Part shown: piece after piece, positions 21,739-32,600 of the stretch | How the letters are laid out: every line of letters begins with the position of its first letter | Numbering within the stretch: position 1 is the first letter of the stretch | Source of the DNA: Blepharisma stoltei | Lineage: Eukaryota; Ciliophora; Heterotrichea; Heterotrichida; Blepharismidae | Direction: 5' to 3' | Length of the DNA: 64,000 nt | Assembly: GCA_914767885.1 (NCBI GenBank) | Contig: CAJZBQ010000052.1 | Location: 218,501 to 282,500 of the forward strand | Position numbers and translations under genes: made by a program | Notes under the pieces: generated by a model | What the model saw: the letters and a program-made list of their open reading frames with translations, nothing else | What the model was told of the DNA's origin: nothing | Databases searched by the model: none

Positions 21739-22663
21739 ATGAGACACAAAAGGTCCAGTCACTCCAAGCCAAGGAGGTCCAAAACTGATAGCCTGAATTC
21801 CCTACCACAAAAAGATAAATTAGGAAAAAGGCGACCTTGGACACCTAAGGAGGATGATGCAATTCAAAGGCTTGTATACAGTGCTTAATTATATATAAGC
21901 TATCTATTTCTCATGAAAATAAATAATTAATACAAATTAATATGCTATACATGAGAATGGGACAAAGCAATGGACCGTAATATCAGAAAAACTAAACCAG
22001 TTATTTAGTTTTCCTGGTAGAACTGGCAAACAGTGTCGGGAACGTTGACACAATCATCTGAACCCGGGGATAAATAAAGATGATTGAAGTTTAGAAGAAG
22101 AGTTGATTTTATTTGAAAACCATGAAGGCCTTGGCAATAAATGGGCAGAAATTTCAAAATTCCTGCCTGGAAGGACCGATATTCCCTTTTTCCATAAATT
22201 CCTCTATAATTAAATTTGTATTTTTTATTGCCAATTCAAGGTAAATTATTATAATTCAATTAAAAATCACTTTTACTCGACACTCAGAAAACAATACAGG
22301 AGATTAAAGGGTAGCGATGGCACCAGAGAGCAGCTGAGGAAGCACGACAAACAGCTCACAATGAGCATTCTGGCAGCACTACACAAAAAAAATCGCCAGA
22401 AAAGGGCAAATTCATTCGCCAAGGCTAAAGAGGAGTTTTATGGGAATGACGAAAATATGATAGAGTCCCCACCAAGCTTGCCAGATTTGCCACTGGAAGA
22501 GACGGATTTTATTATTACAGGCCATCAAATACCACTCCCACCGCCTGTATCTCCTGTGTACTTTGAGGAAGCTCCAGTAGAATTCGTATGGACAGATGAC
22601 CCGTTTATATCAGACGAGGTGTTCCTGATGCCATACAATTCTCAAGATGAGCTCTTCATGTAG
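21739..22663 (+). CDS. R2R3-type Myb DNA-binding protein
   Basis: 259 residues after two IES excisions. Basic N-terminus; Myb repeat 1 RRPWTPKEDDAIQRLV|HENGTKQWTVISEK...GRTGKQCRERWHNHLNP; repeat 2 KDDWSLEEELILFENHEGLGNKWAEISKFLPGRTD|NSIKNHFYSTLRK, with the regularly spaced Trp residues (two encoded by TGA). The C-terminal third is acidic and Pro-rich and could be an activation region. Likely a nuclear transcription factor or chromatin Myb; the exact orthologue is not clear. Stop is TAG. Confidence 0.93.
21877..21949 (+). other. IES 1 in Myb gene (73 bp)
   Basis: Begins TATACAGTGC and ends GCTATA. Excision gives QRLVHENGTKQWTVIS inside the first Myb repeat. Confidence 0.9.
22182..22253 (+). 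other. IES 2 in Myb gene (72 bp)
   Basis: Excision joins GRTD to NSIKNHFYS, the recognition helix of the second repeat. Start TATTCCCTTTTTCC. Confidence 0.9.
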
Positions 22664-22885
22664 ACTTATTGTATGGATAATTAAGTAAATTCAATTATTC
22701 TTCATATTTAAAAAGCTATAGAGTTTTAGCGACTATCTTTATGAGTTTTAAGTGTAAAAAATAAATAAATATTGAGATATTAGGCAAATTATTTTTATTT
22801 ATATAATTAATTTTTATTAAATATTTTATTTATAAATATTGAGTTAATTTGAGATAATTCTAAATAATTAAGCTATTTTTAAAAA

Positions 22886-23404
22886 TTAATTCAAATTATT
22901 AGTATTGGCGCATTGAATTTGCTTATTTATTGGCTCTTTCACTACCAAAACTCCTGCTGCCAATTTAAAAACAGGAGTTTCATTAGAAGCTGTAAGTAAT
23001 CTATTTTCCAATGAATGAACATTTTTACTTTTATCCTCATCCTCCTCATCTTTTGTGGATAATCTTTTTAATTGCTTTTCTAGTCTTCTCCTTTCTCTAT
23101 GTCTTTTCTTCTTTTCTTGTGCATGAGGATTAAAAATCTGTTTTTTCTGCTCAGGTGTAATATTTCGCCTTAATAAAAGCAGAAAAACACCTCCCAAAGT
23201 CCGTTTTTCTCCATCCTTTTTTAATAATATGCTATTATCTTTTACATTAAAGGTCTCTTCTAATAAGTTTATTGCAAAATCTCCTCCCATAACAGTGGTG
23301 ACTCCATGAATTAACTCTTTTTCTTTTTCTTTCAATATTTCACATATCTTTTCAAATAATAAAGGATCAGTCGCAAATAAATTGTGGAGTTGGGCTTGAC
23401 TCAT
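22886..23404 (-). CDS. PHAX RNA-binding-domain protein
   Basis: 172 residues. The core IHGVTTVMGGDFAINLLEET, GEKRTLGGVFLLLLRRNITP and EQKKQIF match the PHAX RNA-binding domain (snRNA export adaptor), followed by a basic stretch KKKRHRERRRLEKQLKRL. Much shorter than animal PHAX: the N-terminal export segment is absent, so an snRNA/snoRNA-binding role is likely but export is not shown. No interruption. Confidence 0.85.
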   Translation of the reverse strand: MSQAQLHNLFATDPLLFEKICEILKEKEKELIHGVTTVMGGDFAINLLEETFNVKDNSILLKKDGEKRTLGGVFLLLLRRNITPEQKKQIFNPHAQEKKKRHRERRRLEKQLKRLSTKDEEDEDKSKNVHSLENRLLTASNETPVFKLAAGVLVVKEPINKQIQCANTNNLN

Positions 23405-23645
23405 TATTATGGGGATCTGAATTTCTTTTTTAATCTATACCAAATCATACTGATTTTTTTTTATTTTTGATACTAAATTTATTTTATTCTAATAGGGAAA
23501 ACTTTATTATGAGTATCAATTCTTTACAATTCAGCATAAAATTTAAACATCTAAATGGGGAATTTTTTATTAGATTTTTAATATAATTTTCACGTCTACT
23601 TCTCAAATTAGTAGATAATTAATAGCCTATTTATAATTTAATTAA

Positions 23646-25472
23646 ATGGCAGATGCTCAAGTAGTTGATCCTGTTGATGCATTCCTCACCTTCCATACAT
23701 CAATAATTTCAAACCCTACAGAAAGTTCAGCTGACAACCCTTCCCAAAGCACAAACGAAGAGACTTCCAGCGGCAGATTACTTCATGAACTCAGAGCCAA
23801 GCTCAGTATTTACCATCATATTACCAATTCAGACAAAGAAGTCATCTTGCAAAGCCTCGAAAAGCTTACTCCCCCCCCTCCGTGAGTGAACAAAAAAATT
23901 TTGTTCACTCACGGAGGGGGGTTAATTTTTTTTTTTAAAACAAATTTATATATAAATTTTATAAAATTTTTTTTTTCGAAATTTAAAAAAATCATAATTC
24001 GAAAAAATTGGAACGCACTAATTAATTTAATTTATAAAATCTATGTTTTAAATAGCAATTCGTTTAGAATTGAACAGAATTAGCTCTAGATTTCATTATA
24101 TTAATTATCATTTATATATTAAATTTTTTTTCCATAAAAAATTTTTCTATTAAAAAAATTTTTGTTCACTCACGGAGGGTGGGTTTTTGAGCAAAAAATA
24201 GGGATTTTTCTAATGGTTTTGTTCACTCACGGAGGGGGGGGAGTTAGCAAAATTGAAAGCATTGGGACTGATTTCCGTGTTTTAAAATACATAGAAATCG
24301 GCAAAGCCTGCGACTGGATCGAAGCCACAAACGATGTTTTAGGAATGGCGAAATTTGTAGAAGGCACAGTCGGAAGCGAAGATAAAGAAACACCAAAAAA
24401 AATGCTTTGGTTTATCAGCAAGATGAATATTGTCAGTGAAGTTCTAAAGCAGAGGGTTGAAAAACTGATCGCTCTATTTGGTATTGAAGACCCAAACCCT
24501 CCACCTCCTCCAATCCCTCCTGAAGAAGAAAAAGATAAAGTATTGATAGTAAACCCTCATACAGAAATTGACATCAATAGAGACCACCCAATTTACTGCA
24601 TGCAAAGAGGTTTTTCAAAAGATATAACAACGATCATATGGAAAGGGAAAATTAAAAGCACTGGGGCTGAGGTTGCCATTAAAATGTATAAAAGTAAAAA
24701 CGAAGCAAAAGTAAGAAAATATGAAAGCGAAGGCCAAATTATGCAAACTCTGAACAGAAGGCACCCAGTATTCTTGGACTATTATGGGATGTTTTATGAA
24801 AGTGTCATGGAAGGCAGTGAGCAGTATCATCATTTGTATCTAGTTATGGAGCTTTGTGAATGCTCTCTCATGGATGATATGTCACTCCGCGCTGGGTCTC
24901 AGCAATATTATATAAGCGAAGATACCTATTTTAACTATGTTCAAAATCTTTTGGAGGGCTTCATAATTCTTGAAGGATTAAAAATTTATCATCAAGACAT
25001 AAAGCCTCATAATATTTTTATTTCTAAAAGTGGGCAGCTCAAAATTGCGGATTTCAACATTTCATCATTTGCAGATGCCCCCGAATCTACATGAATGACT
25101 ACCAATTCACAAATTATACAAGGAACAGAAGGCTATATGGCTCCAGAGCTTCAAATTGCAATGGATAATATGAAAAACGACCCTACAGCTCCAAGGAACA
25201 TAAAATATAAACGTGGAAAAGCTGATGTTTATTCTTTAGGATTGACATTCCTGCAGCTTTACTTTTTGCAGCCTATCATAGGTATTAATAAATGCTTTGA
25301 TCAAAATTATATGAATAATTACTTGGATCACTATAATCCTCCCCAAGTTTCTAATATGCTAAAAGGGATGCTTACTATTGATCCGAAAAAGAGGTTTAAC
25401 TTTAAGAAGGCACTGGCTACATTAAGGACCCCTCATGACAGCCAAGACTTTCCAACTGCCCCAGATCAATAA
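23646..25472 (+). CDS. Divergent protein kinase with helical N-terminus
   Basis: 482 residues after removal of the MITE at 23869-24246 (joint LEKLSKIESIGTDF). Residues 1-150 are helical and unlike known domains; a Pro-rich hinge PNPPPPPIPPEEEK follows; then a kinase: GFSKDITTIIWKGK, VAIKMYKS, LYLVMELCECSL, IYHQDIKPHNIF, IADFNIS, GYMAPE, KADVYSLG, LTIDPKKRF. The catalytic Asp and Asn are present (HQD..N), but DFG is DFN, so activity is plausible though atypical. One TGA-Trp (ESTWMTT). Family not identified. Confidence 0.8.
23869..24246 (+). mobile_element. GGAGGGG-end MITE acting as IES in kinase gene (378 bp)
   Basis: Left end: CCCCCCTCCGTGAGTGAACA followed at once by its reverse complement, a terminal hairpin. 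Core: AT-rich with TTTCGAAATTTAAA and AATTATCATTTATATAT. Right end: two copies of GTTCACTCACGGAGGG about 50 bp apart. TA-bounded, removal in frame. The ORF can read through much of it as meaningless FTHGG-type peptide. Confidence 0.93.
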
Positions 25473-26403
25473 TTTATGAATTTATTTTACTTAACTGTTA
25501 AATTAATTTTCTGTCTTTTCTACCTGACACCAAGTACTTTAGTGGATTTCTGAACTGAATGTAGTTATTTCCTCAGTGCTTTAGCAGATCAAAAGCACTG
25601 ATTAGTCGCAGTTGCATTTGGCGTTTTTACATTCTGTTAGCTATTTTTTCTTATCCTTTCTTTTATTATGATCTTATCAAATAAATTTTAAATACAAAAA
25701 TTATATAAAATTTTAGATATTTAGCAATATCATTTTATCATTAATTATTTATGGTTGATGTTTGTAATATCTTTCACTTCTGGTGTGATGGAAAATATTA
25801 GAGCTCCTTCCCTTAGTTCAGATATTTTTCTCTTTTTTATTATCTAAATTAATTTCTTGAAATGGGCTGCTATTTAAATTTCCAAATTTTTTTAATTTTG
25901 TTTTAAAGAAAATCATGAAAATTTTACAAATGCTGCATCGAAAACACCCATTTTTTTTTGAATAATATCGGATGTTTTAAGAAAACAAAAGAGAAGGTAG
26001 CGAAGAATTTTATATTTTGTGTCTGGCTATGAAGCTGTGAAATTCTCGAATGGGTAATATTTCACTCTTGGCAAAAGCTGGCAATATTATGTTCGCAACG
26101 GCAGCTATTATGCAATATCTAATAGCCTTTATTTCTTGAAAACTTAAAAATTTATTATCAAAATATAAATGTTTATCGTTTTTAGATCCCAATGACACTC
26201 AAGTCCTTATATATCATTCAATCTTTGGCAGCCCAGATGTGCATATGGACTCATTTTCCTGCATTCTCAAAGCTATATAAATGATTATTTGTACTAATTT
26301 TTAAAATATTCCAGAAGAATAATTTACGGATTTTATTTTACTTACTTCAAAAATATTAGAAATGTCCTACTTTTCGAGCAAATTTGCATTAATTCGTTAG
26401 CTA
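25473..26403. other. Gene-poor stretch
   Basis: 930 bp between converging genes. Only a 62-codon ORF on - (26010-26198) without domain features; I do not call it. No palindromes or MITE ends seen. Confidence 0.5.
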
Positions 26404-29400
26404 TTACATTAATTTTCTGTATTTTCTACTAGATATTGAATACGTTGAAGGCCTTGTAGGCTGGGTGCTAGCAATTTCTTCAGCTTGTTGTCCAATCCCA
26501 AACATCACTGTTTTAGTGGTTAAGAAGAATTTTGTATTTTCTACATTAATTTTGTTAGCTTTTCTTTCCATGCCTTTAATTTCTTTTAATTTATTTTTGA
26601 CATCTTTCATTTCTTGTAAAACAGCATTATTGCTAAGCCCACCTATTTCAATCTTTTTCGGTGGCGGACTTCTAAATTTTAAAATACTCTGAACTTCAGT
26701 GTACAAACTATCATCATCTTTGTTATCTTTATGTGGACTTTTATATATAGCTAGCTCAAATTCGTCTTCTCCTCTATTTATTTTATCGTTTTTCTGTGCT
26801 TCATTAATTTTTAAATTATTTTGAGATCCTTCAATAGATTCTTCTCGAGATAATTGGTCATTTTTTTTGGATTTTTGGTTTTTTGTGTCTTTTCTTTGAG
26901 ATTCTCGGTATTTTTTAATATCCAAAAGAGCTGATTTTTCTTGAAATTCATCAGTTTTAGCTGAACTTATATTTTTACTTGTCTGCCAAATTAAATCTCG
27001 AGTAATGTCACTTAAGCTCATGAATTGTTCTAGAAGTTTTAAATGAGCTTGCTGATTTAATTGTCAGATATTGTCTAATATATCTTTTGTGGACTGCTGG
27101 TCTTGAAAATAAGTATCAATTTGCTTTAGAGTTAAAAAATAGCAAATTATTGGATTACTTGTCAAAAATTTTGACAGTTTTTTACCATGCTTACGATCGA
27201 AAAAATATTGATTGTAAAGCTTAGAGACTTCTCCTGCGGATAATAAGGAATGAACTGTTGCGATTTCTCTTATAACAGGAGAAGCTTCTATATTGTCAGT
27301 CTTAAAAAAGTTATGAATATGCTTATTTGGCATCAATGTGTATCTTTTTTGCAAATTATTTCGTTTTCCTTTTCCACCTACAGGATTTCCAAACCCTTTC
27401 TTAAGGTCAGATATTATTTTTGTTGCTTTTTGGATCGTATAGCTGTCAAGCTCATTATTTTCGGAATATTTTGTGATTTTTGTAAACGAATTGCATAAAA
27501 ATGACCCAAAGTTTAAAACGAGAAAGAAAAGTTTTAATAAGCATTTTTCTATATAGCTTGAGCCTCCTTTTGGCTTGGGCTATACTGATGTCTTCTGACA
27601 TCAACGGGGAGTTTTTTTTTATCAACACTTGTTGGTAAAGCCAACTCCCCAGATGGCAATCTCCAGTGGTGAGTGGATTTATCATAGTTTTACCAAGAAA
27701 TGTTTGATAAAATAAATTCCCCAGTTGATTTCAGAAGACGTCGGCATAGCCTGAGCCAAAAGGGGCTCAGGCTATATCATGCAAATGGTCTGATTTGAAA
27801 TTTATTAAATCTTTGTCATCCAATATCATTTTTTTCTGGTTAAAAGTAGAAGAAAAAACTGATGGAGAGATCCCAATATTTTGGTCTGCTTTTAATAGTT
27901 CAAGCTGTTTAGAGATATCCATGCAAGCTTGATTTTTCTTTATTTCTTCAGCCGTTAGTTCTTGAAATAGCTCACTTAAAGATGATTCTTGAAATGACAT
28001 CTCATTATAAACCTGAATAATATTTTTTATTGAAATTTCATCTAGAGGCTCTACAATTATAAGGGTTTCGTCATAATTTTTAATAATTTTCTTTATAATT
28101 TCTAGCTTTTCTCTATAGTTCACTACTTTTTGGATATTTTCTTTTTCTTTTACTGAACTTCCTTCATACTTTTCAATTTCAAGCTTAAGAGTGGCTATCA
28201 TTACTCGATAGTTTACTTTTTTTCTCTCACCCCCCCCCCCCCCCTCCGTGAGCGAACAAAACCATTAGAAAAATCACCATTTTTTGACCAAAAACCCACC
28301 CTCCGTGAGCGAACAAAAATTTTTTTAATAGAAAAAATTTTAATGGAAAAAAATTTTGATATATAAGTGATAATTAGTATAATGAAATCTAGAGCTAATT
28401 CTGTTTAATTTTAAACAAATTGCGTTTTAAAATATAAATTTTGCAAATTAAATTAATATTTGCTTCCCAATTTTTGCAAATTAGGATTTTTTTAAATTTC
28501 GAAAAAAATATTTTTTATAAAATTTATATATAAATGTTTTTTTAAAAAAAAAAATTAAACCCCCCTCCGTGAGTGAACAAAATTTTTTTGTTCGCTCACG
28601 GAGGGGGGGGGGGGGAGTCAGAAATTATTGATTGCTGTCCTATGTTTTCAACTATTTCTGCTATTTCATTTCTAAGCTCGTCTCGGATTTTTGATTGGGC
28701 TTGGTATTTTTTATCTTGCTCAGCTTTGATATTTTTAGATAGGCTTATATAATTCGTAGTTTGATGATGAGCTAATATGAAATTATTCTTATCCCATTAA
28801 AAAATTTCTTAAAATAATAATTTAATATAAATTAGTGTCATCTCGAAAAAAATTATCAAGGCTTCTCATATTGAAAGAGTTAGCCACAACTTTTGAACTA
28901 TGGAGTTCATCATATTTTGGGTCAATTTCTTTTTGCAAGTTTATAGCTTCTTTCACCCTCTCTTTTCATATCTGCAAATTTTTCCATTCTTTAGCTTTCA
29001 TTTCTTGTAACTCTTTTGTAACAAATGCTTCTTCAGACCTCCTCATGTCAATTTCGTGTAATCGTGACTTTAGTTCAGTAACTTCGTTTTCTAAAATATG
29101 TGTTGAGCTTTTTGGAGAAAGCAATGCAAATATATTTGAATTTTGATGCATACTTTATTAATTAAATTATATATAGAAAATTCCTGGGGATAGCGCGGAA
29201 TACGCTATCCCCAGGACCAACCGGGATCGGATCCCACATGGAACTCCCGTTCCATGTGTGAATCCGATCCCGGTTAAGTCTAGTGACTGTCTTGAAGAAG
29301 ACGATTTCGACTTCACAGGGGTCGTACATCCAGTAAAAGATTGGCAAATTGATAAAAGTTCCCCAAGGCGTTCTTCTTTGTGCGAATTTTCATCAATCAA

Positions 29401-29616
29401 TTCATCCAATGTAGTTTTGAGCTCAAAAACATCTTTTTGATTTTTTACTTCTTCTTCGATTTTTTCTTCAGAAACCAAGTATTCAGCATTTAAAATAGCA
29501 TTTAATCGATTAGTATCAATCTCTGCATTCTCATCACAGCTTTGTGCAGAATTCTGTCTATCATTTTCTACCACAGTTTTTTTAGTTCCACTCCTCACGT
29601 CATAGCTTGATTCCAT
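26404..29616 (-). CDS. Large coiled-coil protein interrupted by several IESs
   Basis: About 793 residues if IESs at 27552-27774, 28216-28627, 28778-28829 and 29133-29276 are removed; all joints are in frame (HDI|EKCLLK; ENIGQQSI|NYRVMIATLK; DDTNL|LAHHQTT; RQSLDL|FALLSPK). Long charged heptad-like stretches (EKIEEEVKNQKDVFELKTTL, ENEVTELKSRLHEIDMRRSE) predict coiled coils; the C-terminal third is Lys/Ser-rich. No catalytic motif; a cytoskeletal or basal-body role would fit but is a guess. The first and third joints from the N-terminus are the least certain; the gene could alternatively be split at 29151. Confidence 0.65.
27552..27774. other. Palindromic IES (223 bp)
   Basis: Inverted arms of about 60 bp: TATAGCTTGAGCCTCCTTTT and TATAGCCTGAGCCCCTTTTG (reverse complement), continuing through GTCTTCTGACATCAAC / GTCTTCTGAAATCAAC. 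A small inner palindrome flanks ACACTTGTTGG. Removal is in frame. Confidence 0.9.
28216..28627 (-). mobile_element. GGAGGGG-end MITE acting as IES (412 bp)
   Basis: Same family, reversed relative to 23869. C/G tracts of 14 or more at both ends. The in-frame TA pair lies about 13 bp outside the C/G tracts, so the excised unit is slightly longer than the element. Joint ENIGQQSI|NYRVMIA. Confidence 0.9.
28778..28829 (-). other. Short IES (about 52 bp)
   Basis: AT-rich stretch with TAA stops; one TA pair gives DDTNL|LAHHQTTNYIS in frame. Edges uncertain. Confidence 0.55.
29133..29276. other. IES-like segment with three stacked hairpins
   Basis: Contains perfect or near-perfect hairpins TCCTGGGGATAGCG/CGCTATCCCCAGGA, AACCGGGATCGGAT/ATCCGATCCCGGTT and, inside the second, CACATGGAAC/GTTCCATGTG. 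GC-rich against the background. A TA pair around it joins the coiled-coil frames. Confidence 0.6.
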
Positions 29617-29683
29617 TTATTTTAGTCTGATCTACATATGAAACTAGCCTATTTTTATGCTAAAAATCTGCCTTAAATAATAA

Positions 29684-32600
29684 ATGGAAAGCTTTTCTTT
29701 TTACCAAGAAGCAATTCCTTGCTCAGGGATCTCAAACGCCCTTATTGGAAATTTTTCTTCAGAGAATTCTGAGCTTTTGGTAGCAAAAAATAATTTGCTG
29801 GAGCTTTACACATATGCCTGCCCACTTAGGCTGATATGCAAATTTCCTTTACAAGGCGAAGTGGATTCCTTAACAAAACTGGCCCATTCTAGCTTTAAAA
29901 CGGATTTAGTGATTATTGTTTGTAAAGAAGCCCAAATAACTACACTAATTTATAATGAAAAAGTGAATTCTTTTGAAATTGTCGCTTTGCATTCTTTTGA
30001 GAATGAAAAAGGCATCAAAGAAGTCAGGATCATGCAGGATCCTGACAGCCGATGTGTGGCTGGGAAATTATTATCAAATAGAATGTTTGTAATTCCTGTA
30101 AAAAACATAAAAACTGTTGTAAAAGAAGAACAGTATACACATAGCTTGTTGGGAAATGAATATTATAAGCCAGTGTTTATCATTGATATCCCGATTTTCG
30201 CTAAAAGTATGGCAATGCTCAAAGGGTTTGTAGACCCTGTGCTGGCTGTTCTTCATAGCCCAAAACCAATAGAGCTGGCCATGCATGTGAAATTTTTGAG
30301 CATTAATTTGAAGAAAAAAGAAGTGACATTGCAAAAAGAAGTGGGAGGGCTGCCTGGCGACTGTTTTACTTTGATTCCACTGCATGCACCTTTAAAAGGA
30401 GTTTTGGTACTTGGGCATAGGTCAATTCATTATATAGGAGAAAGCGCTCAGAGAGAGTCGAATATGAATTATTATCTTTATAATTCCACTTATGAATTTA
30501 TTCTAATATAAATAAATGTAGCCATTAATTATCATCAGAATATATTAAATTTTTTTATTATTCCTTATTCTTAACCCAACTAAAAATAGTATATAAACCC
30601 TCACAAGCTCTTATTATTGCTATGCACAGGAGAACTTATTTTACTATCCCTAAATTATATGGAAAGAGATGATGGTTATATTCTTGACGACAAATCAGAA
30701 ATAATTGAAAGCATCATCTCATTAGAATTGCAGTGCCAATACAACGCTTATGATTCCCAGCTATTATTTGCAAACGAATTCTTATTTATAGCTTCCAAAA
30801 TCCATGATTCCTTTCTATTTAAGCTCTCTAATCAACAAATAAAAGATGTGGATATGGACGAAGATGAAGAAATCAGAAAAAAAAAGCACGCTATAGCCCA
30901 GCTGAATTATTCAATTGAAAAATGTGATGAACTTGTTGGGTTAAGCGGAGCTATATGTTCTTTAGCTGTTAAAAGAAACAGAAGTGATGGAGAAACTGTA
31001 AAAGAGCTTTTTGTCTGCCATGGCTATGGCAAAAATAGCTATATTTCAAAAGTGAGTTTAACACTTCAGCCTTTTAAATATGAAACTTTTGACGAAGAAA
31101 CTTTCCCTGATATACAAAAAATAGTCAGATTGTCCAGCATAAGTGCCCCAAGATCTAATAGAGATCTTTATATAATATATCTAATTATAATGAATATAAA
31201 GCAATCAAACTTATATAAGATAGGATAAAAGCTCATCGTCATGAATGGTTTTATTCATTGTAATTAAGTATAATAAACAAGCAAGAAAAAGAGTCTAATA
31301 TAACAGAATCCACTATTTTACAGATAGATGAAAGTATTGAAGAAGTCAGTGACAATAAAGATTTTTTTACTGATAGAGAAACTGTAGGCGCTGGAAGAAT
31401 AAATGAGGAAATTATTTATCAATGTCACGCAGGCGGCTTAAGACTGCTAAATAATGAAGGTTTAATTATTAGAGATATTCAAAAAGCAGGAGTTTGGCAA
31501 GTTACTTCAGTAGATGAATATTTAACATTTTTATTTGATGATGGGACTGAATGAATAATAAAATGGAATTGCTGAATTAGTTCTCTCCGAGAGCAACTCA
31601 ACCCTCAATCACCCCAGTAAAAAGTAAATTCTTTCTTATTCATGGCGTTTTTAGTGTAAAATTTTCAAATAATAAATTTTATATAAATAATCGAAATTTG
31701 CTTATCACTGGGAAATGCATTTCAAATACCACAGTAATAAGCAAAAATCAAACTATTCGCATAAAATTTACTATAGCCCATACCTATATAGATTTCTTTA
31801 TCGAGCAACGACTGAATAACCAAGTCAGACTCTATCAAAGAGACAAGCTGGATCTCTATACTAGGAAGGGTTAAAAAGTGACATGCCCCAAAAAATTGTT
31901 GACAAATGTGAACAAAGTTGACAAGAAAACGTTCCAATTTTTAAAATAGCTTTATTATAAAAATTAATTTTAAACTAATGCCTTTTAGACTGACATTGAT
32001 GAGCATCTTACCATATTTTTCATATTTTTTATTGAATTAAATATTATTATATATCATAGAAAATTAGATATCGATAGATTATTCCCTAGTATAATTTCAG
32101 AGTTGCTACGACCTTTAAAGGCTATAGAGAGATAGCTAATAGAGAAATGTTTGCGTTTCAATTATGATTGAAACTATATATTAAAAATTGGATATTTGAA
32201 GTGCAATACAAAAGCCATATAAAGATGGCATTGCATCATTAGGAATTTTATTTCAATAAAAATAAAGAGTCGCTACGAACTTTAAAGCAGTAAAGAGAAC
32301 TAGCAGAGTGATGCTTATGTTGCAATTCTCATCGAAAATCGTCAATTAAAAATTTGACTTTTTAAAATTCAATTTAAAAGCTATATAAAGATGGCAAGAA
32401 ATTTTACATATAAATTTTTTCAAATAAAAATTAAGAGTCGATATCACACTTTAAAGCTTTAAAAGAGCACTATAAGAATAATAATTATGTTTCAATTACA
32501 ATTGAAATCGACTATAAAAAGCTTGATTTTTAAAATTCCCATAGAAAGTAATATTAAAGTTGGAGTTATATGCTCATTTAAGGAAGTGATTATAATTTAC

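Noticed and set aside
24162-24240. FTHGGWVFEQK... as the N-terminus of the kinase
   Set aside because: It is a translation of the MITE end; excision joins the true upstream exon starting MADAQVVDP in frame.
26010-26198. 62-codon ORF on - in the gene-poor stretch
   Set aside because: No conserved features, no neighbours in frame, and length is within chance expectation.
28230-28620. C and G runs of 10-14 as possible assembly junk
   Set aside because: They recur at matching positions in several independent copies with intact TA boundaries. Exact run length may be wrong, but the tracts are real element ends.
29162-29347. ORF MPIFYWMYDPCEVE...
   Set aside because: Runs through the hairpin cluster in the wrong frame for the coiled-coil gene.
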